A DNA stretch of 41,689 bases, taken from assembly GCA_003598135.1 (NCBI GenBank), contig QZKA01000019.1:1-41689 (forward strand), written 5' to 3'. The DNA comes from Candidatus Omnitrophota bacterium. Lineage in GTDB: Bacteria > Omnitrophota > Gorgyraeia > Gygaellales > Profunditerraquicolaceae. The notes below the pieces were generated by a model. That model worked only from the letters and a program-made list of their open reading frames with translations. It ran no database searches and had not been told where the DNA came from. Position numbers and translations under genes: made by a program. Numbering within the stretch: the first letter of the stretch is position 1; every line of letters starts with the position of its first letter. Below, piece after piece: positions 16,626-24,488 of the stretch.

Positions 16626-17039
16626 CTATTCTTCAAAGTGCTCTTTAAGAACCGGGCCTTTCTTTATTTCCTGTTCGTACGCATCAAGAATCTTCTTTTG
16701 TAAATAATCCCTGAAAGATTGGGTGATAGGATGCGCTATGTCTTTGTGCTCTGACTGAGCACTCAAACCAGCATCTTGCTGGCCTTCAGTCCTCGGCGGA
16801 AGAGGAAGCTGCGCGCCGCACTGGCTACAGAATTTGGAACGTAACTCATTCTTGAATGCACATTTAGGGCAAGGCTGCTTTATCCTGCGTGAAGGCATGG
16901 CAATGAAAACGCCATTGGCTCCCTGGATGACTTTTATATTCCTTACCACAAAGGCATTATCGAACGTTACGGTCGCGTATGCCTTTAATTTTTTGTCTGG
17001 TGAATCTTTGAGGAATATTTTGACTTCAGTAATCTCCAT
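16626..17039 (-). CDS. spoVG: SpoVG family protein with an inserted zinc ribbon
   Basis: SpoVG is a small nucleic-acid-binding regulator. This 137-residue version has the normal N-terminal half (MEITEVKIFL, LKAYATVTFDNAFVVRNIKV, FIAMPSRR to residue 52) and the normal end (DIAHPITQSFRDYLQKKILD, about 100-119). Between them lie some 45 extra residues with Cys57, Cys60, Cys71 and Cys74, a C-x2-C / C-x2-C zinc ribbon followed by a Pro/Gln-rich linker. Ordinary SpoVG has only a few residues there. The ATG at 17039 is chosen because AAGGAGG precedes it. It keeps the Firmicutes position between ispE and glmU. DNA or RNA binding through the ribbon is inference. Confidence 0.93.
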   Translation of the reverse strand: MEITEVKIFLKDSPDKKLKAYATVTFDNAFVVRNIKVIQGANGVFIAMPSRRIKQPCPKCAFKNELRSKFCSQCGAQLPLPPRTEGQQDAGLSAQSEHKDIAHPITQSFRDYLQKKILDAYEQEIKKGPVLKEHFEE

Positions 17040-17061
17040 GATTGTCTCCTCCTTACTCGCT

Positions 17062-17943
17062 CTAGATGGTTCGGGCAACAAAAATCTGCCAGCTACTGCG
17101 TAACTGTCTTAATTTTCTGCGTAACGCAACAGCCTCCTTTCTGGAAAAAACAATGCCAAAAACTGCCGGACCGCTGCCGGACATCAAGAGGGCTTTCACT
17201 CCTTGTTCAGAAAGAATTTGCTTGATATGCTTGATTTGGGGATAGTAAGCAGTGGTGACTTCTCCAAGGCTGTTATACATACCTTTGGCGATTAGGGGAA
17301 TTTTCTTTTCCTTAAGTCCTTTTGTTAGGATTCTAACATCATTGCGCGGCATTGTCAATCTAAAAGTCCTTGTCTCATCCCACTTCTTATATATAAACTC
17401 GGTTGAAACATGCATCCTGGGTACAACCAGAATATGCCAAAAAAGGCAGTTCTTAAGCGAGGGTAAAGGCCTTAATTTCTCTCCCCTGCCTTCGCCTAAT
17501 GCAAAACGTTGGTTATACACAAAAAAAGGCACATCGCTACCGAGTTTGCTGGCCAAAGAAAGGAGTTCCTCTTTACCTAACTTAAGCCGCCAAATACGGT
17601 TAAGTCCCAGAAGAACTGTTGCCGCATTGCTTGATCCCCCTGCCAAACCACTACCTACAGGTATGCGTTTGACAATTTTTATATCAGCTCCATGCCTACA
17701 TCTGCAAGTCTTCTGTAGTAACTGTGCGCTACGAAAGGCAAGATTAAGGGTAGGGTCTTTGGGAAGTAAAGGATGCGGGCAACGAACATTGATGGTTCCG
17801 TCTTTACGGGTACTCAGGGTAATTGTATCGCTGAGGTTAACCCGTTCAAAAACTGTCTTGATAGTGTGGTATGTATCGGGACGCTTACCGTAAACCCGAA
17901 GATAGAGGTTTACCTTCGCATAGGAATTGAGTACGAGAGACAT
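17062..17943 (-). CDS. ispE: 4-diphosphocytidyl-2-C-methyl-D-erythritol kinase
   Basis: IspE phosphorylates CDP-ME in the MEP route to isoprenoids, needed for quinones and for the undecaprenyl carrier of wall and LPS sugars. The 293-residue GHMP kinase shows SYAKVNLYLRVYGKRPDTYH at the start (Lys10), the ATP loop PVGSGLAGGSSNAA at 95-108 and Asp137 in LGSDVPFF. The third GHMP motif is LMSGSGPAVFGIVF near 255-268. It lies 6 bp after the transketolase C-terminal subunit and 22 bp before spoVG. Confidence 0.95.
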   Translation of the reverse strand: MSLVLNSYAKVNLYLRVYGKRPDTYHTIKTVFERVNLSDTITLSTRKDGTINVRCPHPLLPKDPTLNLAFRSAQLLQKTCRCRHGADIKIVKRIPVGSGLAGGSSNAATVLLGLNRIWRLKLGKEELLSLASKLGSDVPFFVYNQRFALGEGRGEKLRPLPSLKNCLFWHILVVPRMHVSTEFIYKKWDETRTFRLTMPRNDVRILTKGLKEKKIPLIAKGMYNSLGEVTTAYYPQIKHIKQILSEQGVKALLMSGSGPAVFGIVFSRKEAVALRRKLRQLRSSWQIFVARTI

Positions 17944-17949
17944 AGGGAT

Positions 17950-18879
17950 TTAGGAAACAAGGGAATAGGCTGCTTTTTCGATATCCGAGCTGGTAAGGTT
18001 ATATTCTTTCAGAAGCTCTTGCGGCTCTCCGGACTGTCCAAATCTGTGTTTGACTCCAATACGCAGCACTTTGACGGGATGGTTTTGGGCAACCACTTCA
18101 TCCACTGCCTGCGCCAATCCGCCTACTACACTATGCTCTTCACAAACAACAATCCCTTTCGTATTTCTAGCAGAATCAAGAATCGCTTCGGTATCCAACG
18201 GCCGTATCGTATGCATATTAAGCAGGCGCACGCTGATTCCTTTATTGATAAGGTTCTTCGCCGCAACAAGGGCTTCTGCAACCATGATCCCGCAGGCAAT
18301 GATAGTCACCTGGTGGCCCTGCTTGAGGACTTGCGCTTTGCCAAACTCAAACATATTCTTTTCTTCTATGGTCTGGACCTTTACCCTGCCTAGCCGAATA
18401 TAGAAAGGCCCTTCTGTGCGGGCTGCAGTCAGAATAGCATCGCGCGTCTGAGGCCCATCACAGGGGACAATAATATTCATATTCGGCAAAAGTCGCATAA
18501 GCGTAATATCTTCCAGGGCCTGGTGGCTTGCGCCGTCAGGGCCGACGGTGATGCCGGCATGCGTTGCTACTATTTTAACGTTAAAGTTGTTGTACGCAAC
18601 GGTATTCCTGATTTGATTCCATACCCTTCCCGTGACAAACATAGCAAAAGATGAAACAAAAACAATCTTTCCGCAGCTGGCAAGGCCGGCAGAAGCAGCC
18701 ATCATATTTTGCTCCGCTACGCCAAAGTTAAAGAACCTTTCGGGGAATTCTCGTGCGAATAATGCGGTACGCGTAGAGCTGGATAAATCCGCATCCAACA
18801 CCACTATGCGCGTCTGCGCCTTTCCAAGCTCCACTAAGGTCTTGCCGTAAATGTCGCGTTGATATAATAATTCAGCCAT
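17950..18879 (-). CDS. Transketolase, C-terminal subunit
   Basis: The 309-residue protein contains the pyrimidine-binding domain (about 1-165; VLDADLSSSTRTALFAREFP, NFGVAEQNMMAASAGLAS, where the Glu activates thiamine diphosphate) and the C-terminal domain (about 185-309; LNMHTIRPLDTEAILDSA). It pairs with the N-terminal subunit encoded just upstream; their junction is TAATG. Together they move two-carbon units between sugar phosphates and can supply ribose-5-phosphate to Prs. Split transketolases are common in anaerobes and archaea. A 1-deoxyxylulose-5-phosphate synthase role is less likely from length and domain split. Confidence 0.93.
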   Translation of the reverse strand: MAELLYQRDIYGKTLVELGKAQTRIVVLDADLSSSTRTALFAREFPERFFNFGVAEQNMMAASAGLASCGKIVFVSSFAMFVTGRVWNQIRNTVAYNNFNVKIVATHAGITVGPDGASHQALEDITLMRLLPNMNIIVPCDGPQTRDAILTAARTEGPFYIRLGRVKVQTIEEKNMFEFGKAQVLKQGHQVTIIACGIMVAEALVAAKNLINKGISVRLLNMHTIRPLDTEAILDSARNTKGIVVCEEHSVVGGLAQAVDEVVAQNHPVKVLRIGVKHRFGQSGEPQELLKEYNLTSSDIEKAAYSLVS

Positions 18880-19703
18880 TATCCCAATTCCTCGATCGCC
18901 TTTTTAGTTTCTTCCGTGTTCGGCGTACGTCCATGAAAATCTACCACACTCTCCATAAAAGAAACACCCTTGCCTTTTATGGTATGAGCAATAATAATAC
19001 TTGGCTTTCCCTTCACAGTCTTTGCCTGCCGGTATGCCTCTAAGATTTGTTTCATATCGTGGCCGTCGATTTCAATAGTGTGCCAGCCGAATGCCTGCCA
19101 TTTCGCTACCAACGGCTCAAGGCTCATGACGTCTTCTATTCTTCCATCTATCTGAAAACCATTGTAATCCAGTATGGCACAAAGATTATCGCGCTTATAG
19201 TGGCTCGCAGCCATTGCCGCTTCCCAGATATTGCCCTCCTGAATTTCTCCGTCTCCCAAAAGACAATACACGCGATATTCTTTATTGTCAAGTTTCGCCG
19301 CCAGGCTCATCCCTAATGCCACAGACAAACCCTGACCAAGAGAGCCTGAAGCGACCTCAACACCGGGAGCGCGCCTGTCAGGATGCCCCTGCAACATAGA
19401 CCCCAGTTGACGCAAGGTCAAAAGTGTTTCTTTGGGAAAATAACCGCTCTCTGCCAAGACCGCATACCAGAGGGGACAGCAATGGCCTTTGGACATATGG
19501 AACCTGTCGCGGTCAGGCCAGCCGGGATTTTTAGGATCATGCCGTAATACCCCAAAAAAAAGGGCTGTAATTAAGTCCGCCGAAGAAAGGCTCCCTCCGG
19601 GGTGGCCGGAACCTGCCTTTGCCAGCATCTGGACAATCAGGCGGCGTATCTGTTTGGCCTGCTCTTGTAATGCCCGTATCTTTCGGTCGTCGCTACTGTT
19701 CAT
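18879..19703 (-). CDS. Transketolase, N-terminal subunit
   Basis: This 274-residue subunit holds the diphosphate-binding part of transketolase. Recognisable segments are GSGHPGGSLSSADLITALFF (residues 31-50), the thiamine-diphosphate motif GDGEIQEGNIWEA at 150-162 with Asn181 in DYNGFQID, and FHMSKGH near 68-74. The metal-binding GDG...N motif is complete. It overlaps the end of the TPR gene by 11 bp and is coupled to the C-terminal subunit, as expected for a heteromeric enzyme. It acts in the non-oxidative pentose phosphate pathway in the cytoplasm. Confidence 0.94.
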   Translation of the reverse strand: MNSSDDRKIRALQEQAKQIRRLIVQMLAKAGSGHPGGSLSSADLITALFFGVLRHDPKNPGWPDRDRFHMSKGHCCPLWYAVLAESGYFPKETLLTLRQLGSMLQGHPDRRAPGVEVASGSLGQGLSVALGMSLAAKLDNKEYRVYCLLGDGEIQEGNIWEAAMAASHYKRDNLCAILDYNGFQIDGRIEDVMSLEPLVAKWQAFGWHTIEIDGHDMKQILEAYRQAKTVKGKPSIIIAHTIKGKGVSFMESVVDFHGRTPNTEETKKAIEELG

Positions 19704-20673
19704 TTCCCGGTAATTGCTTTAATTTCTCTTCTACGGTTTTCTGGCGGGGGTCTAACTTCAAAGATTCCTGCCAGCTTGTTTTCGCATTTTTGAAATCATT
19801 AAGTTTAAAATACACGTCCCCCAAATGGTCGTATATGACTGGGTCGCTTAGTAAATCCTTGGCGCGTTCAAGCTCCTTAAGGGCATCTTTTGCCCTTCCC
19901 TTCTTAAAATACAACCAGCCCAGACTATCAATGTACGCGCCGTTATCTGGCTGAAGCTCAACAGCTTTTTTAATAAGCCTTTCGGCCTCCTGGAGGTTTG
20001 TATTCTGCTCCACATACAAATATCCAAGAAAATTGAGCGCCTCATGGTAATCGGCTTTCAGTTGGAGTGCCTGTTTCAATTCCTCTATAGCGCCAGCGTT
20101 GTTGCCTAATTCGCTGTATACAGACCCCAGGTAAAAATGGGCTTCATTGTCGTCAGGTGCTAATGCCAGAATCGATCTGTATGTCTTTTCCGCTTCCTTA
20201 AACCTCTTCTGTTGCAGATACATCATGCCTAACGTTTTATAAATAGAAATATTTTTTGGCTCGCGCACCGAGGCGCGCTCGAGGGCGATTTCCAGCTCGC
20301 GGTTGGCGTCTTCAATTTTATTATCAGAATAATAAATCGCAGAGAGCAACGCGTGGGGTTCAACTGCCTCGGGGTCTAATCTGGCAGTCGTATTCAATTC
20401 TTGGACCGCGCTGGCAACGTCATTCTTCTTCAGGTAATTCATGCCCAGATTGAAATGAAAGGAAGGATTATTCCTGTCAATGCGTATCGCCTTTTTGTAC
20501 TCTTTGGTGGCGAGTTCCAGATCCCCCTCGTTCTCAAACACCCCTGCCATAATGTAATGGCTTAAGGCCTGGGAGAATTTTTTGTCAAAGGCCAGGGCTT
20601 CAGCACGCAAAAAGAAAAAAACGCACCATGCCCCTATCAGAAGGATTCCAATCTTATTAATCCTAAAACGCAT
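19693..20673 (-). CDS. Secreted or membrane-anchored TPR repeat protein
   Basis: From the ATG at 20673 the 326-residue protein begins MRFRINKIGILLIGAWCVFF, a signal peptide or anchor. About seven tetratricopeptide repeats then fill residues 35-315. Typical repeat cores are SFHFNLGMNYLKKNDVASAV, ISIYKTLGMMYLQQKRFKEA, EAHFYLGSVYSELGNNAGAI and AYIDSLGWLYFKKGRAKDAL. An in-frame ATG at 20790 would add 39 residues that hide this N-terminus, so I prefer the shorter form despite a weak ribosome site. The protein is likely an adaptor at the periplasmic face. The 11-bp overlap with the transketolase gene shows co-expression, not shared function. Confidence 0.85.
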   Translation of the reverse strand: MRFRINKIGILLIGAWCVFFFLRAEALAFDKKFSQALSHYIMAGVFENEGDLELATKEYKKAIRIDRNNPSFHFNLGMNYLKKNDVASAVQELNTTARLDPEAVEPHALLSAIYYSDNKIEDANRELEIALERASVREPKNISIYKTLGMMYLQQKRFKEAEKTYRSILALAPDDNEAHFYLGSVYSELGNNAGAIEELKQALQLKADYHEALNFLGYLYVEQNTNLQEAERLIKKAVELQPDNGAYIDSLGWLYFKKGRAKDALKELERAKDLLSDPVIYDHLGDVYFKLNDFKNAKTSWQESLKLDPRQKTVEEKLKQLPGNEQ

Positions 20674-20802
20674 TACGTTAACCTGGTTGTTTTTAGCTGG
20701 CGAGCTCCCGCATACATCCGGAAGGACAAAAGAACAAACATCCCTTAAATAGCCGAATGGGTTGTACGCTTGCTGCGCCACAGAGAGCAAATCCTTAACC
20801 TA

Positions 20803-20904
20803 TTAACCCCAGTCTCTCTTCTTCAGATGGCGAAGGCGACGGCGCATCTTTTTGCGTTTATGGGTCTTGATTTTTTTCAGCTTTCTTTTTCTTCCACAAG
20901 GCAT
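20803..20904 (-). CDS. 33-residue basic protein of the AURKAIP1/COX24 (mS38/bS22-like) family
   Basis: A short reading frame of 33 codons, MPCGRKRKLKKIKTHKRKKM followed by RRRLRHLKKRDWG, starts at an ATG preceded by an AGGAGG site at 6-base spacing. Composition is over half Lys and Arg. The pattern KTHKRKKMRRRLRH is that of bacterial AURKAIP1/COX24-domain mini-proteins, relatives of mitochondrial ribosomal protein mS38 and mycobacterial bS22. It probably binds rRNA in the small subunit. It lies 30 bp after hisG, at the front of a run rich in ribosomal genes. Standard length cutoffs miss it. Confidence 0.85.
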   Translation of the reverse strand: MPCGRKRKLKKIKTHKRKKMRRRLRHLKKRDWG

Positions 20905-20934
20905 TAATGCCTCCTGCTTGATTCAACCACATCC

Positions 20935-21816
20935 CTAAAAAATCACTTTATTCAAAGGGTATTCAACGATCCCGCTTGCCCCTGCTTTTTTTAATTTCGG
21001 AATCAATACCCGGACTTCTTTTTCGTCTATGACTGTCTCCACTGCCACCCATTGAGGATCCTGGAGATTAGCAATAGTGGGTTTTTTAAGCGCCGGAAGA
21101 CATGCTAGCACCTTCTTGAGAGACCGCCTGTGCGCGTTCATTTTCAGGCCTACTTTTTCTTCCGCTGCGATTGCACCCTTCAAGAGCAAGGCAATCTGGT
21201 CGATTTTCTCCCTTTTCCATTTATCCCTGTAACTTGCGGGGTTGGCAATGAATTTAGTGGTAGACTCGCACACCGTTGCAATCTCCCTGAGGTTGTTGGC
21301 TTTTAGGCTCCTGCCTGTTTCTGTCAGTTCAACGATCGCCTCCACAAGGCCTTGTGCCACCTTTACTTCAGTCGCACCCCAGCTAAACTCAACGAGGGCA
21401 CTTACTTTATTGCGTTTCAAAAATTTCCTTGTCACGTTCACCAATTCCGTCGCAATCTGTTTGCCCTTTAAATCCCGTATCTTTCTTATCGGTGAACGCT
21501 CAGGCACTGCGACCACCCATCGGACCGGCCTTAAAGACTGTTTTGCATAAATGAGCTCCTCTGCCCTGATGACTTTAGAATTGCTCTCCTGAATCCAGTC
21601 TTCTCCGGTAATGCCGCAATCAAGATCTGTTTCCACGTAGCGGGGCATCTCCTGTGCGCGCAATAAGATTGCCTCAATCTGGGCGTCGTCTATCGAAGGA
21701 AAATACGACCTCTCTGAAGAAAGCGTGACATTGAACCCCGCCTTCCTGAACAACTTAAAGGTAGATTCCTGAAGGCTACCCTTGGGAAGCCCGAGCTTTA
21801 AAACCCTTTGCCTCAT
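20935..21816 (-). CDS. hisG: ATP phosphoribosyltransferase, long form (HisG)
   Basis: HisG joins ATP and PRPP, the first step of histidine synthesis. The 293-residue protein is the long, self-regulated form. The periplasmic-binding-like catalytic lobes (about 1-215) include KLGLPKGSLQESTFKLFRKA, DLDCGITGEDWIQES and the PRPP-binding segment ELTETGRSL. A C-terminal ACT-like domain (about 218-293) normally binds histidine, so no HisZ partner is needed. It is the first gene of the long minus-strand run, with its own promoter, and no other his gene is in view. Feedback inhibition by histidine is known for the family. Confidence 0.96.
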   Translation of the reverse strand: MRQRVLKLGLPKGSLQESTFKLFRKAGFNVTLSSERSYFPSIDDAQIEAILLRAQEMPRYVETDLDCGITGEDWIQESNSKVIRAEELIYAKQSLRPVRWVVAVPERSPIRKIRDLKGKQIATELVNVTRKFLKRNKVSALVEFSWGATEVKVAQGLVEAIVELTETGRSLKANNLREIATVCESTTKFIANPASYRDKWKREKIDQIALLLKGAIAAEEKVGLKMNAHRRSLKKVLACLPALKKPTIANLQDPQWVAVETVIDEKEVRVLIPKLKKAGASGIVEYPLNKVIF

Positions 21817-21866
21817 ATCGAAAATGTCCTTTCTTGGTCATCCAACCTTATGTATTACAAGCGTTT

Positions 21867-21895
21867 ATTATACAAGGTCGGGGATATTTTGTAAA
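21867..21895 (-). promoter_or_regulatory. Sigma-70 promoter of hisG and the following run
   Basis: On minus, TTTACA (21890-21895), 17 bp and a perfect TATAAT (21867-21872) form a strong promoter. Transcription would start near 21860, about 44 bases before the hisG ATG. It is back-to-back with the ppiD promoter. Confidence 0.82.
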
Positions 21896-21902
21896 GAAAA
21901 AA

Positions 21903-21930
21903 TTGCATTGTGATAGTTTTGGATTATAAT
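21903..21930 (+). promoter_or_regulatory. Sigma-70 promoter of ppiD
   Basis: On plus, TTGCAT (21903-21908), 16 bp and TATAAT (21925-21930) precede ppiD. Transcription would start near 21937, giving a leader of about 26 bases that contains AAGGAGG. Only 7 bp separate its -35 box from that of hisG, so a protein bound between them would affect both. Confidence 0.82.
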
Positions 21931-21962
21931 ACATCTTCGGACTAATTAAGGAGGAAATTGGC

Positions 21963-23375
21963 ATGATTAAGAAAATATACCATAAGAAAACTCAGAAAAT
22001 AATCTGGGTGGTACTTACCATTCTCATCCTACCGGCATTCTTCATTTGGGGCTCAAGCAGCCTTTTGCGCAACAAACCAAAAGCAAGCTATATAGGAATC
22101 ATTGAAGGCAAAAAAGTTACTCTCGCCGTTTTTGAAGACGCACTCCTGGCTACGCGGAATCTGGCAATTATGCAATTCGGGGAAAAGCTCGATGAGCTCA
22201 AAGATTACCTTAACCTCCCTCAGCAGGCATGGGAACGGCTGGTGCTGCTGCAAGAGGCAAAGAAAAGAAAAATCAACGTTTCTGACAAAGAGGTCATTCA
22301 AGAGATAATGAATTTCCCTTTTCTCCAACGAAAAGGCTCGTTTGACAACATACTATACAATCAAACCCTTGAATATAATTTTCGTACTCCGGCTCGCGTC
22401 TTCGAGGAACAGGTACGCCAGAATCTCATCCTGGCTAAGTTCTATAAACAGGTTACCGGCCCTGTCAAGACAAGCGATGAAGAAATCCTAAGGGAGTATA
22501 AGAAAGAAAACGAAAAAATCAGCATCTATTATCTGGCGGGCTTCTATGCCGATTTCAGTGAAACCGTCAACCCAACAGAGGAAGAACTAAAAGAGTATTA
22601 CCGTACCCATGCATTAGAATTTAAACAGCCCCCTGCATTCAATATCGAGTATGTAGCAGTTAAGTCAGACGAAGAAGCAAAGAGTATTTATGCGCTTTTT
22701 AAAAAAACAAAAAGCCTTAAAAATGCGGGGGATACGCTACAACTGGATGTTAAAGAAAGCGGTTTTTTCGTTCAGGACGAACCTATCCCTGGATTCGGAT
22801 GGTCTCCGGAAATAACCGCTTTGATATCAAAGCTCAACCTCGGACAAATCGCTGGCCCTGTCCGCCTCGATTCAAACTATTACCTCCTTACGCTTAAAGA
22901 AAAAAGAGAACCCTTTATCCCCGGATTGGATAAAATTCAAGACAAGGTAAAAGAGGCCCTCCTTCGTGATGCATCGCGCAGGCTTGCAAAAGAGACTCTG
23001 ACAAAATGCCTGGTACAATTACAGCAAGGGCCGAACACAACGGTTAGCCGGCAGACGCTGGAAAAGATTTCTGTGCGTTTCGGTCTTAAACAAGGGATTA
23101 CCCCAGCGTTTACATTCGGAAGTTATATAGAAGGGATCGGCGCTTCGGAGATTTTCTTTAATGAAGCGAAAGACCTTAAGGCAAATGAATGGAGTAAGAT
23201 AATAGAGAATCCGGCAGGGTGTTATCTGGTCAGTTTGAAGGATTTTGAACCAATCGACACCGCACAATACGAGGCTCAGAAAGAAGAATTCGGCCGCACG
23301 CTCCTGGCCTTTAAACAACATGAATACTTTGCGAAATTTCTGGAAAACCTTAAGAACAAATCGTCGCTGTATTAA
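21963..23375 (+). CDS. PpiD/SurA-type membrane-anchored periplasmic foldase
   Basis: This is the only plus-strand gene. The 470-residue protein has a short basic N-terminus, one membrane segment (about 13-33, IIWVVLTILILPAFFIWG) and then a SurA-N-like helical chaperone domain (about 38-165). A parvulin-type domain appears between about 205 and 330 (SGFFVQDEPIPGFGWSPEIT, GQIAGPVRLDSNYYLLTLKE), with further helices to the end. This layout resembles PpiD, which helps secreted proteins fold as they leave the Sec channel. The parvulin motifs are weak, so isomerase activity is uncertain. An AAGGAGG site precedes the ATG, and the stop overlaps that of the convergent ferredoxin gene. Confidence 0.86.
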   Translation: MIKKIYHKKTQKIIWVVLTILILPAFFIWGSSSLLRNKPKASYIGIIEGKKVTLAVFEDALLATRNLAIMQFGEKLDELKDYLNLPQQAWERLVLLQEAKKRKINVSDKEVIQEIMNFPFLQRKGSFDNILYNQTLEYNFRTPARVFEEQVRQNLILAKFYKQVTGPVKTSDEEILREYKKENEKISIYYLAGFYADFSETVNPTEEELKEYYRTHALEFKQPPAFNIEYVAVKSDEEAKSIYALFKKTKSLKNAGDTLQLDVKESGFFVQDEPIPGFGWSPEITALISKLNLGQIAGPVRLDSNYYLLTLKEKREPFIPGLDKIQDKVKEALLRDASRRLAKETLTKCLVQLQQGPNTTVSRQTLEKISVRFGLKQGITPAFTFGSYIEGIGASEIFFNEAKDLKANEWSKIIENPAGCYLVSLKDFEPIDTAQYEAQKEEFGRTLLAFKQHEYFAKFLENLKNKSSLY

Positions 23376-23557
23376 GGCTCTACCTTTATTGCGTTCACCG
23401 GGCATTGCTCGGCTATTTCCTGCAGGTTACATGATTTACAGATGTGGGTCTTGACGTAAGCAATATTGTCATCCTTAACCTGGAATACATCCGGACAGGC
23501 CTGTTCGCATAATCCGCATCCCACACAGGTTGAAGCATCTACTGTCACTTTTGCCAT
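23372..23557 (-). CDS. Single-cluster [4Fe-4S] ferredoxin
   Basis: The 61-residue ferredoxin has CVGCGLCEQACP at residues 11-22 and Cys40, Cys43 and Cys52 in CKSC...QCP. Cys11, Cys14, Cys17 and Cys52 are the expected ligands of one cluster. Cys21 and Cys40 or Cys43 occupy places where related ferredoxins such as that of Thermotoga form a disulfide. The ATG at 23557 is chosen because AGGAGG lies 7 bases before it; the ATG at 23563 is only 1 base from that site. It follows porB by 35 bp and is the likely electron acceptor of the oxidoreductase. Confidence 0.92.
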   Translation of the reverse strand: MAKVTVDASTCVGCGLCEQACPDVFQVKDDNIAYVKTHICKSCNLQEIAEQCPVNAIKVEP

Positions 23558-23591
23558 TGGCATCCCTCCTGATTAACTTACTGTTCTTGTA

Positions 23592-24488
23592 TTATTGACT
23601 CGGCTGATTTGCTGCGGCAAGGCCATATTTTTGAATATTATTATTTGCTATGTCCTGAATTTTCTTAATTTCTTCTGGGTTCTTAAAAAGATGTCTGAAT
23701 CTGCCTTGTGACTTAAGGTAATCTTCCACCGGCCTAGGCGTGATCTTGCGCACGCCGATGAGGCTGCCGTTTTCGTATTCTATAATAGGATAAAGGCCGG
23801 TCTCAACAGCCGCCTTTGCAATTTCAAGGGTAAGCTCTGGACCATGGCGCCAGCCTAACGGACAAGGCACGTGTACCTGTATATATTTCGGCCCTCTGAT
23901 CGAGAGGGCTTTCTTCACTTTGCGCTGCAGGTCAGGTACAAACGCTACCGTAGCGGTGGCCACATACGGAATCCCGTGCGCCAACGCTATTTCAGGCATT
24001 GGCTTCTTGGGGCGGATATTACCGTACGAAACAGACCCTGCAGGACTTGTCGAGGTGTTAGAATTAAAAGGTGTCAAACCGCTGCGTTGTACGCCGGTAT
24101 TCATATACGCTTCATTATCGTAACAGACGTATAAAATATCCTGACCGCGCTCAAGCATTCCGGAAATCGCCTGAAGCCCTATATCGGCCGAGCCCCCATC
24201 GCCTCCTTGCGCGATTACATTAATCGTTTCCTTTTTGCCAAGATAGCGTAAAGCTGCTTCTATGCCAGAGGCAACTGCCGCGGAATTTTCAAACAACGAA
24301 TGTATCCACGGTATTTCCCAAGCTGATTCCGGATATTTCGTAGTAAAGACCTCAAGACAACCGGTAGAGTTTGCAATAATGGTATTGGGGCCGGCTGCAT
24401 CGACTACTAAACGGGCTGCAATTGCCTGCCCGCACCCGGCACATGCCGTATGGCCCGGCGCAAGCAATGGTTTTTTTTCACTATTCAT
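23592..24488 (-). CDS. porB: Pyruvate:ferredoxin oxidoreductase, beta subunit
   Basis: PorB binds thiamine diphosphate and a [4Fe-4S] cluster in the enzyme that splits pyruvate to acetyl-CoA, CO2 and reduced ferredoxin. The 298-residue protein has Cys16 and Cys19 in HTACAGCGQA, Cys44 in NSTGCLEVF and Cys209 in HVPCPLGW as cluster ligands. The thiamine motif is GDGGSADIG (96-104) with YDNEAYMNTG near 123-132. Its start overlaps the porA stop by 8 bp. 2-Ketoisovalerate or 2-oxoglutarate oxidoreductases are related, but length and neighbours fit the pyruvate enzyme best. Confidence 0.93.
   Translation of the reverse strand: MNSEKKPLLAPGHTACAGCGQAIAARLVVDAAGPNTIIANSTGCLEVFTTKYPESAWEIPWIHSLFENSAAVASGIEAALRYLGKKETINVIAQGGDGGSADIGLQAISGMLERGQDILYVCYDNEAYMNTGVQRSGLTPFNSNTSTSPAGSVSYGNIRPKKPMPEIALAHGIPYVATATVAFVPDLQRKVKKALSIRGPKYIQVHVPCPLGWRHGPELTLEIAKAAVETGLYPIIEYENGSLIGVRKITPRPVEDYLKSQGRFRHLFKNPEEIKKIQDIANNNIQKYGLAAANQPSQ

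Noticed and set aside
16194-16703. A 169-codon plus-strand frame running over glmU, tRNA-Gln and spoVG
   Set aside because: It reads through a tRNA and two convincing genes on the opposite strand.
17252-17893. A 213-codon plus-strand frame opposite ispE
   Set aside because: It mirrors ispE codons, lacks a ribosome site and has no recognisable domain.
23372-23557. A two-cluster ferredoxin
   Set aside because: The second half has only C-x2-C and one CP, lacking the third Cys of a full second site; a single cluster fits better.
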